The notes beneath the pieces were generated by a model. That model worked only from the letters and a program-made list of their open reading frames with translations. It had not been told where the DNA came from and ran no database searches. This document shows positions 10,075 to 21,000 of a stretch of 27,500 bases of DNA, one piece after another. Position 1 is the first letter of the stretch, and each line of letters begins with the position of its first letter. This DNA is from Bolinopsis microptera (Eukaryota > Ctenophora > Tentaculata > Lobata > Bolinopsidae): NCBI RefSeq assembly GCF_026151205.1, contig NC_087076.1, forward strand, positions 12,167,175 through 12,194,674. Direction: 5' to 3'. Made by a program: the position numbers and the translations under genes.

Positions 10075-10127
10075 AAAGTTTTAAGAGAACTCTCTTATAA
10101 CTTTGTTTGTCTTATACTAAGACAAAC
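10075..10127. promoter_or_regulatory. Two adjacent palindromes just upstream of the transposase start
   Basis: Positions 10075-10104 form a 30-bp palindrome with mismatches only at one internal pair and at the centre. Positions 10105-10127 form a perfect 10-bp stem (GTTTGTCTTA / TAAGACAAAC) with a 3-nt loop. The ATG of the transposase gene is at 10152, so these lie in its promoter or 5' leader. Part of the first palindrome (GAGAGTTCTCTTAAAACTTT) recurs near 7751. Any regulatory role is a guess. Confidence 0.4.
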
Positions 10128-10151
10128 TGAAACCATCATCTTTCTAGTTAA

Positions 10152-13100
10152 ATGTCGATGACATGCTCCCCTCTGTTCTACCAAAAATGTCTTGCTGCTC
10201 TTATACGATTTCAACGAAGATATAGACATGAGCTTGTCTCCCAAGCAGTTCTTGCTAATATAGCTCATAGATGCGGCCGCAGGTAATATTTTACAGCTGT
10301 TTCACTTAAATTATGATTTTGGTGGCAATTAACAGTAAATGTTTAGTCCTACTGTTACATGCATCTTCTTGAATTAAATATTAAATATAATTTTCAGAGC
10401 TCCTCTATCTAAGTATCTTAAAGGACGAGTGAGGTATGGTGCAGGAAAGAACCAGATGAAACACTTATTGCACTGTGGAAATGACAAGGAGTATAAGTAA
10501 GTCTTTTACAAGAGGCCGAATTTGATTGTGCGTGGTTTTATCGCAGCAAAATTCTTGTTATTTAATTTGAAAGTACACAGGCAAATTTCTCATTTTTTTT
10601 CTTTTCCCTATCAAGATTGCCTTTTTTCTTTTACGTTTTTACTGTGACAATAGTTAAATAAAGTATTTTTTAGTTAAACAACGTATTTTATTAATTAGCA
10701 GTGCAATCAATTCATATGATATAATATAACTATACTATTATAAGGATATAATAGTATGTCACACCTATTTAACTGTTACGTTTGAGTAGTCGTGCCATGC
10801 CTAGACCTAACTAGGACCAGTGGTGTCGATTAACATTTAGGTGAGTCTAAGTGATACAAATGGAAAATTTTATGAAAAGACGGATCAAAACACAGATCCA
10901 AGGATAAGGAGACCACACTGCAGGACCATACATGTGCTATTGGCTAGTGCATGGCCCAAAAGGTCCAGGAAACTGTACGTAGCTGGTCAACTAGTTTTCA
11001 ATTCAGACTAGGCTTGATGAGTTCTGGGGTTTCTAGATGTAAGATTTGATGGTGCCAGGTTTGTTCAGGCGGACATGGAAATTATGTGAGGAATATATAG
11101 GTATATATTATGAAAATCATATCTATATAAAAATAGATCCAAAGATTCACACGGCAGTCAGGGAACTTCAAGACAGGATGCTTTTGAAACAGGTATAATT
11201 AGCGCTTTTGTACTTGTAATTAATTGTATGCAAGGGATGGGATGCTGATTGACTAAGCTAGTTCAATGCCCTAGCTATTTAGGGGGAGCCACTCAATTTC
11301 ACGCCCAGGTGTTGCCAATTGCTGGGTTTCAAGTAAAAGTTTTTTGATACGGCTCTTGATAATTGAAATGGGGAGGAAAGGTCGGAAAATTTACTAGAGC
11401 CAGGGACCATGACATTGTTCTCATTAGGAGTGTAGTTATCGAATATTTTATCAACCAAGCTGTTCAAAATTGTGTTTATAAATATCCAACATAACCTCAT
11501 TAACATATGATTTATTTGCACATACAGATTGTTTCACTTATACACATTATTTCAGGAGTGCAATTGGACTGACAAAGCAGGAGTTCACTAAGCTGTATAA
11601 TGGAATTGCTGATTCAATCACCCATGGTTCACAAGGGAGACAAAAGAGATCATTTACCCCAAAGGAGAAGCTACTTCTCACACTGACGTGGGTGGTTATG
11701 ATGATAGTTGTCCGTGCTGGAGAGATTTCCTGTTCTTTGGTTTTTTTTTCCTTGCCAGACCAAGCCTAAAGTCTAAACACTATTGTGACAGACAGCTATG
11801 GTGTCAACAGGAAGACTTCAATATTGGTCTGTATTGGGATTGCTTGCCTAACTGCATTTTCCAAATTATTTAAATAGCACAGTCAATACATAAATGATGA
11901 TATGAAAATCTAAGCCAAGTTCCTCCAAATCAATAAGACTTAAATAAGGGCCCAAAAACAAATCAACACGCCAAACAATGGTTGAGGTGATCTACATTCA
12001 AGCAGACTAAGAGTTGGTAATATTACCAGCTCAAATGTTCGTGTAACCTGACAGGTTCTACCAATACAAAATATTAAGTAGGTTTTTATTTAGTAAACAG
12101 TGTCATACACTGACTTGAGTTGACTTACTTAAGGCGGGAAGTGTTCCAGAGATCCATTGACAACAGTTCTCCACAGCTTTCTGTCCTCCATCACTCTAGC
12201 TATCTCATCTTCTGACTTCAATTAGAAATCGTAATAATTTAAGATGAACTAAATCACTCCCAACCCAAAGGATGAATACTCTTATTGACCAGTCAGGACA
12301 CTACCAACTAAAATTCCGGTACAGTGTACACCAATTTACCAGTACCATAGTGTTATTGCCACATCAGGAATGCCCTGTATTCATGATTCAGTACCCATTC
12401 TCGAATCTGGATTCTGGATAAACCATGACCTGATGTCCAACATCAGGTCATGGTCAGAGCTATGGTATGTCTTTCCGGGTAATACATCATTAGTGCTTGT
12501 GGGAGAGACAACTCCTTTGTATAGCCTCAAATACATATAACTTGAAATAACAGTACGATTAAACCACTTAATAATATAAAATATTCAGGTACCTAAAGAG
12601 TGGTTCTACATTTTCTAATCTGAGCTTCTGGTGGATGTGCAATCGTGTAACTCTTGGAAGGATTACTCATGAGGTCTCATTGTTACATAATCTATAAGTT
12701 TCTATAAGTCTATATCTTTAACGATCCCACATCCAGAAACATAGCAGATCGCCAATCCTAGATCGGAAATTAAGGATTTCGGAGGAAATTGTTGGAATTT
12801 TTTTCAAATATCTTTTAAAATTTTCTAAAAATAATCCAAAATTGTTGACACAAGATTTTTTTCGGCTGTAAAAAGAAAAAAGAAAACAACTAGTAGCAGT
12901 TCTTTGAATCGTTCTTAAAACTGTGATTGAAAATTATCTCTATTGCCGAATCAGGCCTCCCTGTCTGTGCGAATGTTTAAGTTGTCCGCACACAAACATT
13001 TTCTCAGGATCGGTTATGGTTACCTCTACTCTGCAAGGTGCATATAATAATCTGTAATAACTAAGCTACGATTAATGGTGCCGGAGAAAGCCATTTTAAA

Positions 13101-16100
13101 ATAGTTATTTCTCAAATTTGTAACACACTATTTTGGAAGGCTTCACATAATTTGTTATTGTAAATTTTAATGTGGCCAAGAAAAACACAACAAATTTTCA
13201 AGACCCTGCTCCAAGCGCCCAAGAACTATCTTGCTTCAGTTGCCGTACCACTTTGCCGCACCACTTTGCGAAAATTCACGAGCGAAGCGAGCAGGTCACA
13301 GGTCCATTTTCCAGATGTGGGGTAACGATTGTTTCCGACAACTAGGATTAACCTTTAAAACGTAAAGATATTATGCTATAACGTCAACGATTATGTTATA
13401 ACGTATCACATATCAATTATTATAGTATATTTCAATTCGTAGGTCTGTCAAGCTATTATACAGTATTTGGAGGTCGCTGCTGACTGCAGGCCAGGAACAA
13501 CAGCTGACTGGGAAAACATTGCTGATGAGTTTTGGAAATTATGGCAACTTCCTCATTGCTTAGGTTAGTGTATTTGTAAACACTTTATACTGGAATTGTC
13601 TTTATCTAAGTAAAGTATTGACTAAAATTACAATAATTGCTTTTGCACTATCCCGTGGAAGATGGATGTAATTTGATAATAATTCAGGCGCAGTAGATGG
13701 TAAACATATTGGTGTGAAGAAATTTGGCAAGCATGGTTCACTTTTGTTCAACTACAAAGGATTCAACTCGATAATCCTCCTTGCCTTTGTTGATGCACGT
13801 TACAGGTTAGCAAGACTAGCAGGAACCCGTATAAACCTTAGAATGGTGTCAAGACTCAAGAGACTAAAATGATTATTACCTATTTAATTCGCGTTTTTGA
13901 CACCACTTAGGGTACCAAATTTTGGGCTCTAAAACTCCTATTTCTTGGCTAATTTTTAGTTTTTCATACTGGATTGGAGGCCATTAAAGGGTCGTTCAGA
14001 TATTACGTAATTAATATTTTGGCAATTTTAATCCCTCCCCCCCCCCCTCCGTAATCAACCGTAATCAAGACCGAACCCCCCCCCCCCCCCACTATGTTAC
14101 GTAATCAAGGTTTGTCCGTAAAGTGTGCCTTAACCGTGTTTAACTGCCTAATACCGTGTTTAACTGCCTAATATTGTGCTTCAGAATAATTCATTTTAAT
14201 GTTGGAGCTCCGGGTTCACGATCAGATGGCGGGGTATTTGAGGAGGATCGCTTCGGGAGAGCTCTCCTTCGTGGAAAGATGGAGTCATGGTTGCCTGTCG
14301 CTGCCAGATTACCCGGAGACAAAGACGTATGACTAATTCTTTTATAGTTAAAGTTATATAGTAATAATAATAATAAACATTTGTAGTAGTGTAGGATTGT
14401 TTGAATTTCTTTTTGTTTGGTTTTATAATATTTAATTGTATAATTTGTGATTGTTTCTCCCGGTTTTCTTCCCTTGCGTAGCAAGCCCTGTCTCTTGTAA
14501 AAACAACCTCGAAAGATTTGTAGATACACATAGTCTCAACACCTTTACCCTCTGGTCCCTAGGGTCAGCTGATCCCGGGCCAGAGGAAAACTACCGACTG
14601 CCAAGGTTTGACGCCTAGGCAGTCGAGACCTCTTATTGAGACCCTTTATAATAATAACGCTTTATTTGTATATATTACAAATTTATTACATTACAGCTTT
14701 CTTGTAAGTAAATTATGCTTGTAGTTCTAAACTGCTGTTTCAATTTTCAGAACATCATTGGGAAAACGAACTACTTTTTTGTCGGAGATAATGCATTTAG
14801 AATGCACCCTCACCTGATAAAGCCTTATACCACCGGGGATGACTTCTTCGATTCAAGAACAGCGTTTACCAACTATCGTTTGAGCAGGTTGATAAATAGT
14901 ACGATGCTATAATATGAATGTATGAATAAAAATTAGAACTTTTGAAATTGAAAAAAAAAACCATGGGTACGAGGGTAACGATGGTGACAAGGGTTGTTTA
15001 ACGCGCACGTGCAAAGATTTGCTAGAGACATTTTGATCTGTTTTGATGTCATATTACGTCATGTTCAGCAACATTTTAATCGGCTGTATCTTCGGTTGTG
15101 ACGGATATTTTTTGATGCGGTAAATACTGACTACCGAAGAGTACAACTAGCTTCCTCCCTGTGACCACGGGCTTTCTAATTATATATCAAACTAAAAACC
15201 CGCTAGTCGAAAGCTTTGGTCAAGGAAATTTATAGAAAATTTCTATCGCTTTATATATTATAAACATATGCAATGATCTGTGAAGACACAATTTTTTTAA
15301 CTGGATGGTGGACATAGACAAGTTGCGATCGTTCGATTTCTAGCAAAGCATTATAAAGTACTAGCAGGAACCCGTCTAACCCTTAAGTGGTGTCAAGACT
15401 CAGGAGACTAAAAAAAATTATTACCTATTTAATTCGTGTTTTTGACACCACTTGGGGGTCAATATTTGGGCTCTAAAACAGCTACAACTCCTACTTCTTG
15501 GCCAATTTATTTTTTCATGCTGATTTGAAGGCCATTAAGACATTTGACCCAGTCAAAAAAGTTTCAGTTTTATATCTTTTACGGTTTTTGCGAAACGTCG
15601 TGTTAAAGTTGATGCCGTGGTGTCAGTAAAATGGTACGGATATACAATACAGTCTCGCTTTATATATAGTAAGATGTACCGCTTCATTGTTTCAGAGCAC
15701 GTGTAGTCGTTGAAAACGTATTTGGCCAGATGAGTGGAAAGTGGAATATTCTGAACGGAGGCATGACAACAAAAAGGGAGTTGTCTATATTGGTTGTAAA
15801 AGCATGCTGCCATATGCATAACTTTATTCGACTGGAAAAGAACGAAAGCACTCAGGAGTAAGTGTACCTTGTAATTTGTATCTTGTGTAAACAAATATTT
15901 CTGCTGGAATTTTTTTTGGTTGAACGATTTATCGACAGAGGCACATTTAGTTGAAAGAATCGCGAATTTGATTTTTTAGTTATATGGCGACACTGTACAC
16001 TGGAAACTGATCAAACAGTGACATTGGTGCTAATCAGCCGAGGAGGAAATTTCCAAATTATTACGCTAATTTTGACACAATAGTTATGTAACGACCACTT

Positions 16101-16413
16101 ATATACGACTACATAACAGACAGCTTCAGCAATATAAAAGTAGTTTCCATTTAAATTTCATATCATAACATATTACGATCTCAGGTTGGTTGCAATGAGG
16201 GCTTATCTCGACGAAGAACCCTGTCAGATGGACGTGCTTACAGAAGAAGAGTGGAAGAAAGTTAACGAAGAACTGGATACGATTATCAGCCATAATTTCT
16301 CATCAAACGATAGTGATATCGACGATGGTAAAATGACCCGATCCAAAATGGGCATTTTTGTAAACACTATCGGAAAATACAAGCATCTTTTTCCATTACA
16401 CGAGGAAAATTGA
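10152..16413 (+). CDS. PIF/Harbinger-type transposase (HARBI1-like), ten exons, 451 residues
   Basis: Exons: 10152-10282, 10398-10496, 11556-11687, 12589-12673, 13443-13563, 13688-13805, 14185-14326, 14751-14887, 15696-15857, 16185-16413. All nine introns are GT-AG and the phases agree, giving 1,356 nt with no internal stop. A TAA sits directly before the ATG. Residues 122-149 (YLKSGSTFSNLSF...RITHE) fit the helix-turn-helix of Harbinger transposases. The DDE_Tnp_4 nuclease domain follows: GAVDGKH (D193), FNYKGF, NVGAPGSRSDGGVF, FVGDNAF (D289), FTNYRLSRAR, VVENVFGQM (E328). The known family activity is cutting and joining DNA at transposon ends; vertebrate HARBI1 is a domesticated member that needs a Myb-like partner. 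All three catalytic residues are present. The acidic C-terminal tail (about 376-451) is not recognised. No terminal inverted repeats flank the gene, so a domesticated or immobile gene is inferred. Confidence 0.88.
12120..12230 (-). pseudogene. RTE-like retrotransposon C-terminal scrap
   Basis: On the minus strand this reads EDEIARVMEDRKLWRTVV, which resembles the extreme C-terminus of RTE-type polyproteins (-L--AM-DR--W---V). It lies in intron 3 of the transposase gene and is too short to be functional. Confidence 0.45.
12423..12453. repeat. Perfect 13-bp hairpin
   Basis: CCATGACCTGATG and CATCAGGTCATGG form an exact inverted repeat around a 5-nt loop (TCCAA). It lies in intron 3 of the transposase gene, about 135 bp before exon 4. 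Confidence 0.85.
13815..13992 (+). mobile_element. Family-B short element, copy 1 (5' part)
   Basis: It begins ACTAGCAGGAACCCGT and is about 80% similar to 15360-15540. Both contain an inverted pair resembling AAGTGGTGTCAA / TTGACACCACTT about 40-60 bp apart. It begins ten bases after the exon 6 donor of the transposase gene. The 3' end is missing. Confidence 0.7.
13986..14110. mobile_element. Small element with ATTACGTAAT-type inverted ends
   Basis: GGGTCGTTCAGATATTACGTAAT at the left and a TTACGTAATCAAG block at the right form rough inverted ends around two C-rich runs (C9-10 and C14). A related left end (GTCGGTCACATATTACGCAAT) occurs near 9230. It is probably a short non-autonomous DNA transposon. 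Confidence 0.4.
14133..14172. repeat. 20-bp tandem duplication before exon 7
   Basis: ACCGTGTTTAACTGCCTAAT occurs twice in exact tandem, ending 12 bp before the exon 7 acceptor AG of the transposase gene. The duplication therefore covers the usual branch-point zone. Confidence 0.9.
14533..14642. other. Predicted three-way-junction RNA/DNA structure
   Basis: An outer stem GTCTCAA (14533-14539) / TTGAGAC (14636-14642) encloses two hairpins: CCTCTGG (14549-14555) with CCAGAGG (14580-14586), and CGACTGCC (14595-14602) with GGCAGTCG (14618-14625). All are exact complements. The segment is GC-richer than its surroundings and lies in intron 7 of the transposase gene. It could be part of a transposon or a structured intronic RNA; no known RNA family is recognised. 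Confidence 0.5.
14961..15183 (-). mobile_element. Family-A short element, inverted copy
   Basis: The reverse complement matches the element at 26491-26790: it starts TTAGAAAGCCCGTGGTCACAGGGAGGAAGC and continues through CCGAAGATACAGCCGAT-like and GATCAAAAT-like blocks to the GCACGTGC region. It lies in intron 8 of the transposase gene. Confidence 0.7.
15360..15675 (+). mobile_element. Family-B short element, copy 2 (full length)
   Basis: It starts ACTAGCAGGAACCCGT (compare 13815) and ends CTCGCTTTATATATAGTAAGAT. The last 80 bp recur at 17778-17862, which sets the 3' end. It has no coding capacity. The element ends about 20 bp before the exon 9 acceptor of the transposase gene, so its tail lies in the acceptor's branch-point zone. 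Confidence 0.65.
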
Positions 16414-18049
16414 GGAAGAATCACTAATCAGTAATCACGATTTGCCCATGTTGTCAGTATTATTTCATTAATTTTCCACGTACGAGAATAAGATGTGCAC
16501 AACCATAATAATTGATCACTGATTGACCGTTAATAATTATTTCTCGGAGTATAAGTAATGTGCAACTTTCTTTTTAATCCACAAATCTAGCAAAAGCATC
16601 TTCTTCTCGCATCCGATGACGTTTTTATTCATTTTGTATTTAAAGAGACTATATGGTGTACACACAAGCATTCACAATATTATTTAATATATATCTGGTT
16701 TTTTTGTTGTTGTTGTAAACACAAAACTGTTTATATTAATTGAAATTAAAAAGTGGCTCAAGGCATAAACTTTTACTTTAAAGATTTACTTATAAAATAG
16801 CCATGTTTGAGTAGTAAATTTCAAAAAACATACTGTATTATTAGGGGTGTACTATCAGGGGTGTAGGAGCAGCTAAACGTTCTGTTTCAATCATGCTTTT
16901 AAAAAGTTTTAAGTTTATAGCAGGATGGCTCATGGCCTAAGAAATTGCTGAATATTGTCCAGCACTTAGTGTTTGGGCTACACAAATGTGTGATAGACAG
17001 TACGTTGTAATAACACTTAAATAACTGCAACATACATATGTTAAAACGAATCTGTTATATAACTAATTATAAATAGTATATATTTTAATATTTAAAAAAC
17101 GATCCTTCTAAGATGGTTACTCAGTTGAGATCGTCTAATTTTAAAATTGAACTGAATCTGATCGGCAAAATGAAAGATTAGTGATATTGAAGAAGACTGT
17201 TATCTGCAACTCAAACTGCAATAAATTATTTTATGGTTTTACTTTAATTTTGTCTACAATTAGTCATATTTCATCATGATACTAATACCCTTACTTCTAG
17301 TGTATTATTTAGTGTATCATTCAGTTCTAATATGATCATGATATTATATTCGTTGCAACTGTGAAATTCGTGTATCATTTGGTTTGGAAATTAAAATACT
17401 ATACTAATTATCATACAGTTATCACGTGTAGTGAGAAAACTTTCAAAATTAAAATCTTAGAAACCGAAAAGATTTTCCATAGCATATTTCACAACCATGA
17501 AACTGTCCAAAACTAACTTATTAACGCCAGCCGAATGATTGTTTAGTTTCTCGTAGGTTGCGCCCAGGTTAAATTTAAGTAGTTAAATGAGTTAAATTGT
17601 GCATTTTTCGTTCCGCTGCAAAATATTCTCATCAACAATCAGTTACCTCCTGCTATGCACAAGATCATGTAATAATTGAACCTTTCAGGCTCTGGTGTAC
17701 TTACTATATATATGTATCACCTTCATTCTTTCCCTGTCAAAGCTCTACTGGGAAAAATAAGTGAGTTGAAGCAGTAAGTCGTGTTGAAGTTGATGCCGTG
17801 GTGTCAGTAAAATGGTACGGATAAACACATATAATATCGTCTCGCTTTATATATAGTAAGATTCTTTTTCTTATTCTTTTTTTAGAATTCAAACCTAGCC
17901 TGGGTTTAAGTTGTTCAATGGATCTAAACTATTTTAAGTTGCGCCGAGTAGCAATATTACGTTATGGTTACTTTAACATCGTCAGCTGTTCAATTTATGA
18001 ATTCTAATGTATGATACAAATTTTACCATCGTTAAACTATTAGTTTATT
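16414..18049. other. Intergenic spacer between the two plus-strand genes
   Basis: This AT-rich stretch has no recognisable exon. It must hold the 3' untranslated end of the transposase gene and the promoter of the downstream gene, but no canonical polyadenylation signal or TATA box stands out. The only repeat seen is the family-B 3' piece at 17778-17862. Confidence 0.5.
17778..17862 (+). mobile_element. Family-B element, 3' fragment
   Basis: It is nearly identical to the end of the element at 15360-15675, sharing TTGATGCCGTGGTGTCAGTA, then AAATGGTACGGATA and CTCGCTTTATATATAGTAAGAT. The 5' part is absent. Confidence 0.75.
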
Positions 18050-21000
18050 ATGGATGTCATAGAAGAGACAACGTCAATTGTCCACCAATACCTGACTGAA
18101 GAACAACAGAGATATGCAAAGAGATATATATACTGTGTCGACGAACTGTTAATCACAAACATTGCTGATAAAATGTCGGACACAGAGCTGTAAGTTTAAG
18201 TTACATTTTTGTAGCACTTATCATATTTTTAGTGCATTTCTGTCAGAAGGTTTTTTTGTTGGATTATGTCATTCACATTTTGGTTTTCTGACGCTTTGAA
18301 CCATTCGAAGTTTGTATGATACACATTCATCCATTCCACATCGCATCTTCATTTATTCCACCATTCACCATATAACATTTGATAGTTCGAGTAGCAGAAG
18401 AACTTCCTCCTTACACCTACCTGTTGGGTCTACAAGATCGCACCCAAGAGCGTTTCAGACTGTTGCTCCGAAAATCTGGAACCAACTATCAATTGAAATT
18501 AAGACTTGTTCTGATGTTGATCTGTTCAACACATTATTAAAAACTCACCTGTTTAAGAAAAGTTATGGCATGAGCGATTGATTGACAGTATAACTTTACG
18601 TTATTTGCTTAAACTGTTTAGGATGCAACCTAATGTCATGATCTTTTTGAACTTATTAGCAATTAGACTCATAGCTCGCTTCATTAGCATGTCATCTTCG
18701 TTCCAAAACTTTTTATGTCCTATGCATACACTCCTTGATAGTTATCTTGGTCTAGTGTCTTTGTTTCACACAATAGAGCATAAGTTTTGTGGTTTAGAGT
18801 ATGTGTTTAAGATACCAAATTTTATTTATTTAAAATAAAATTCAATTAGCGACATCATTATTAATAAATAACTGGTTTTGCAGGTATCCTAGGAAGGGTG
18901 TTTCAAAAGCTGAAACAGCAAAGAATAAAGAGACCCTTTGCAATTTACTGTACAACGACCTGAGCAGTAAGTTAAATCTATAGTATAGTCCAAAAAGTTC
19001 TGTTTCTACGTGAAAATGTAATGAAAATAGATAGAACGTTGCAAAGTTACGTATAGTAGGAGGAAATTGGAAACGTGCAAAGTTACATATTTTGTAATTT
19101 GTGATGCTATGATTATAAAAACTGGCTATTGAACAGTACGATTAGCTGGCTCCCTGTTACCACTGGTTTTCTAGTTTATTAAATGCAAAAGCGTGCCGAT
19201 TGGATCAGAAATAGGGAGTATAAGTAATGTGCAAAAAGTCCCTCCCTTCTTTCCTTCAGCCCTACATCCCCTTCCTTCCTTCCTTCCTTCCTTCCTTCCT
19301 TCCTTCCTTCCTTCCTTCCTTCCTTCCTTCCTTCCTTCCTTCCTTCCTTCCTTCCTTCCTTCCTTCCTTCCTTCCTTCCTTCCTTCCTTCCTTCCTTCCT
19401 TCCTTCCTTCCTTCCTTCCTTCCTTCCTTCCTTCCTTCCTTCCTTCCTTCCTTCCTTCCTTCCTTCCTTCCTTCCTTCCTTCCTTCCTTCCTTCCTTCCT
19501 TCCTTCCTTCCTTCCTTCCTTCCTTCCTTCCTTCCTTCCTTCCTTCCTTCCTTCCTTCCTTCCTTCCTTCCTTCCTTCCTTCCTTCCTCCCTCCCTCCCT
19601 CCCTCCCTCCCTCCCTCCCTCCCTCCCTCCCTCCCTCCCTCCCTCCCTCCCTCCCTCCCTCCCTCCTCCCTTCCTCCTTCCCTCCCTCCCTCCCTCCCCC
19701 CTCTCTTTCTTCCTTCTTTCCTTCCATCCTTCCATCCTTCCTGCCTGCCTATTCTTAACTGTTTTAAGTGCAACAAATTTAATTGTCTCAGACATCATCG
19801 AACAGAAAAGGGACAGAGATCAACCGTATGATTTAAAGAAAGAAGTCCAAATAATAATAGGAACAATATGGAAAGTTATTACGACCATGGACACAATGGT
19901 GAAGGTATCTGAAATAAATATTACGTCATATTTTTAATAGATATGATTTCTAATAGTTGTACCACATTCAGGTCTGATAGTTTTAAAAATTCCCCCTAGA
20001 GATATATAATCTAGTCAATCGATCCTATTATTTTGCTACCGCTCGCGTTCGTGTTCTTCTCATTTGAGGTTTGAAATCACTACCAAATTGTAACTGTTTT
20101 AATACCAGGGAAGAAGCGGTGATGGGGTCGAGAAGGGTCTCACTATATGGGATAGGGTGACCTTTTTAGGTATATTTGGGCAGTTTGCCACCATGCCCAA
20201 ATCTACAACAGACGAGTGTAGGGTAAGTAACAGTATAGTTTTTAACTGATCATTCCGATTGCAATTAAAACACATGGGCTGCAACTATTAAAAATAATGT
20301 CCACACAAAAGTCATCAGTTCTTTTTACAGAGGGAAACAGGGGAGATGCTCAAACGACAATGTTTGAAATTGGTAAACACGCAGGCTACCGACACAACTG
20401 AGCGAACGGTAATTCATTGAGACCTGTATGTCACTGTATGTTATCGAACTTTGGCCCTTTTGATATGCAGCTTCTAGGATATATTTCAACAAGAGTTTAT
20501 TAATGGTTTTGCAATTATAAAACACCTTATTGATGACAGTGTGTCAACTATAACTTTGCGTTGTTCAACTGTATTAAGGGGGCCGGGTCTTCATCAAAAT
20601 TCTCTCGAAATTGACTTTTTAGTTGTTTCTGATAGAAAAGAGTGATATCTATCAGCTGCTTTTGGTCCCACGGAAAAATATTATCAGACTAGGACCCTAG
20701 CTCTAGGTCATCTTTCGAATAAACCCCAGTTAATGTTCCGTCTTTCGCTCTTTGACAAATGAGCGACTCATTTCGTCCCACTATTAACCAAAATTGGCAA
20801 AATACGCCACATATATATATATATTTTATAGTCGACGGTTCAGTGGAACGTTCAGTTACACGTCTTTTTCATAGCTGTGATGAAATTTGATTACAGTTAA
20901 TATGGAATGACACAGTCATGCTCATTTCAGGACTCTGACACAATTGTGCTTGGAAAGACTTGTAGGACGATGGTAGGTCTCGTATTATTAATATAACTCC

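Noticed and set aside
14191-14531. Two overlapping minus-strand frames of about 111 residues
   Set aside because: They run antisense to exon 7 of the transposase gene and through its AT-rich intron. Exon 7 matches the Harbinger block NVGAPGSRSDGGVF on the plus strand.
15553-15894. 113-residue minus-strand frame
   Set aside because: It is antisense to exon 9 of the transposase gene, which carries the catalytic glutamate on the plus strand.
19171-19937. Five overlapping 178-236-residue frames on both strands (LPSF and EGRK repeats)
   Set aside because: They are translations of the CCTT/CCCT microsatellite. A 4-bp repeat is open in all frames when no stop is formed, and the exon 2/exon 3 model places this stretch in an intron.
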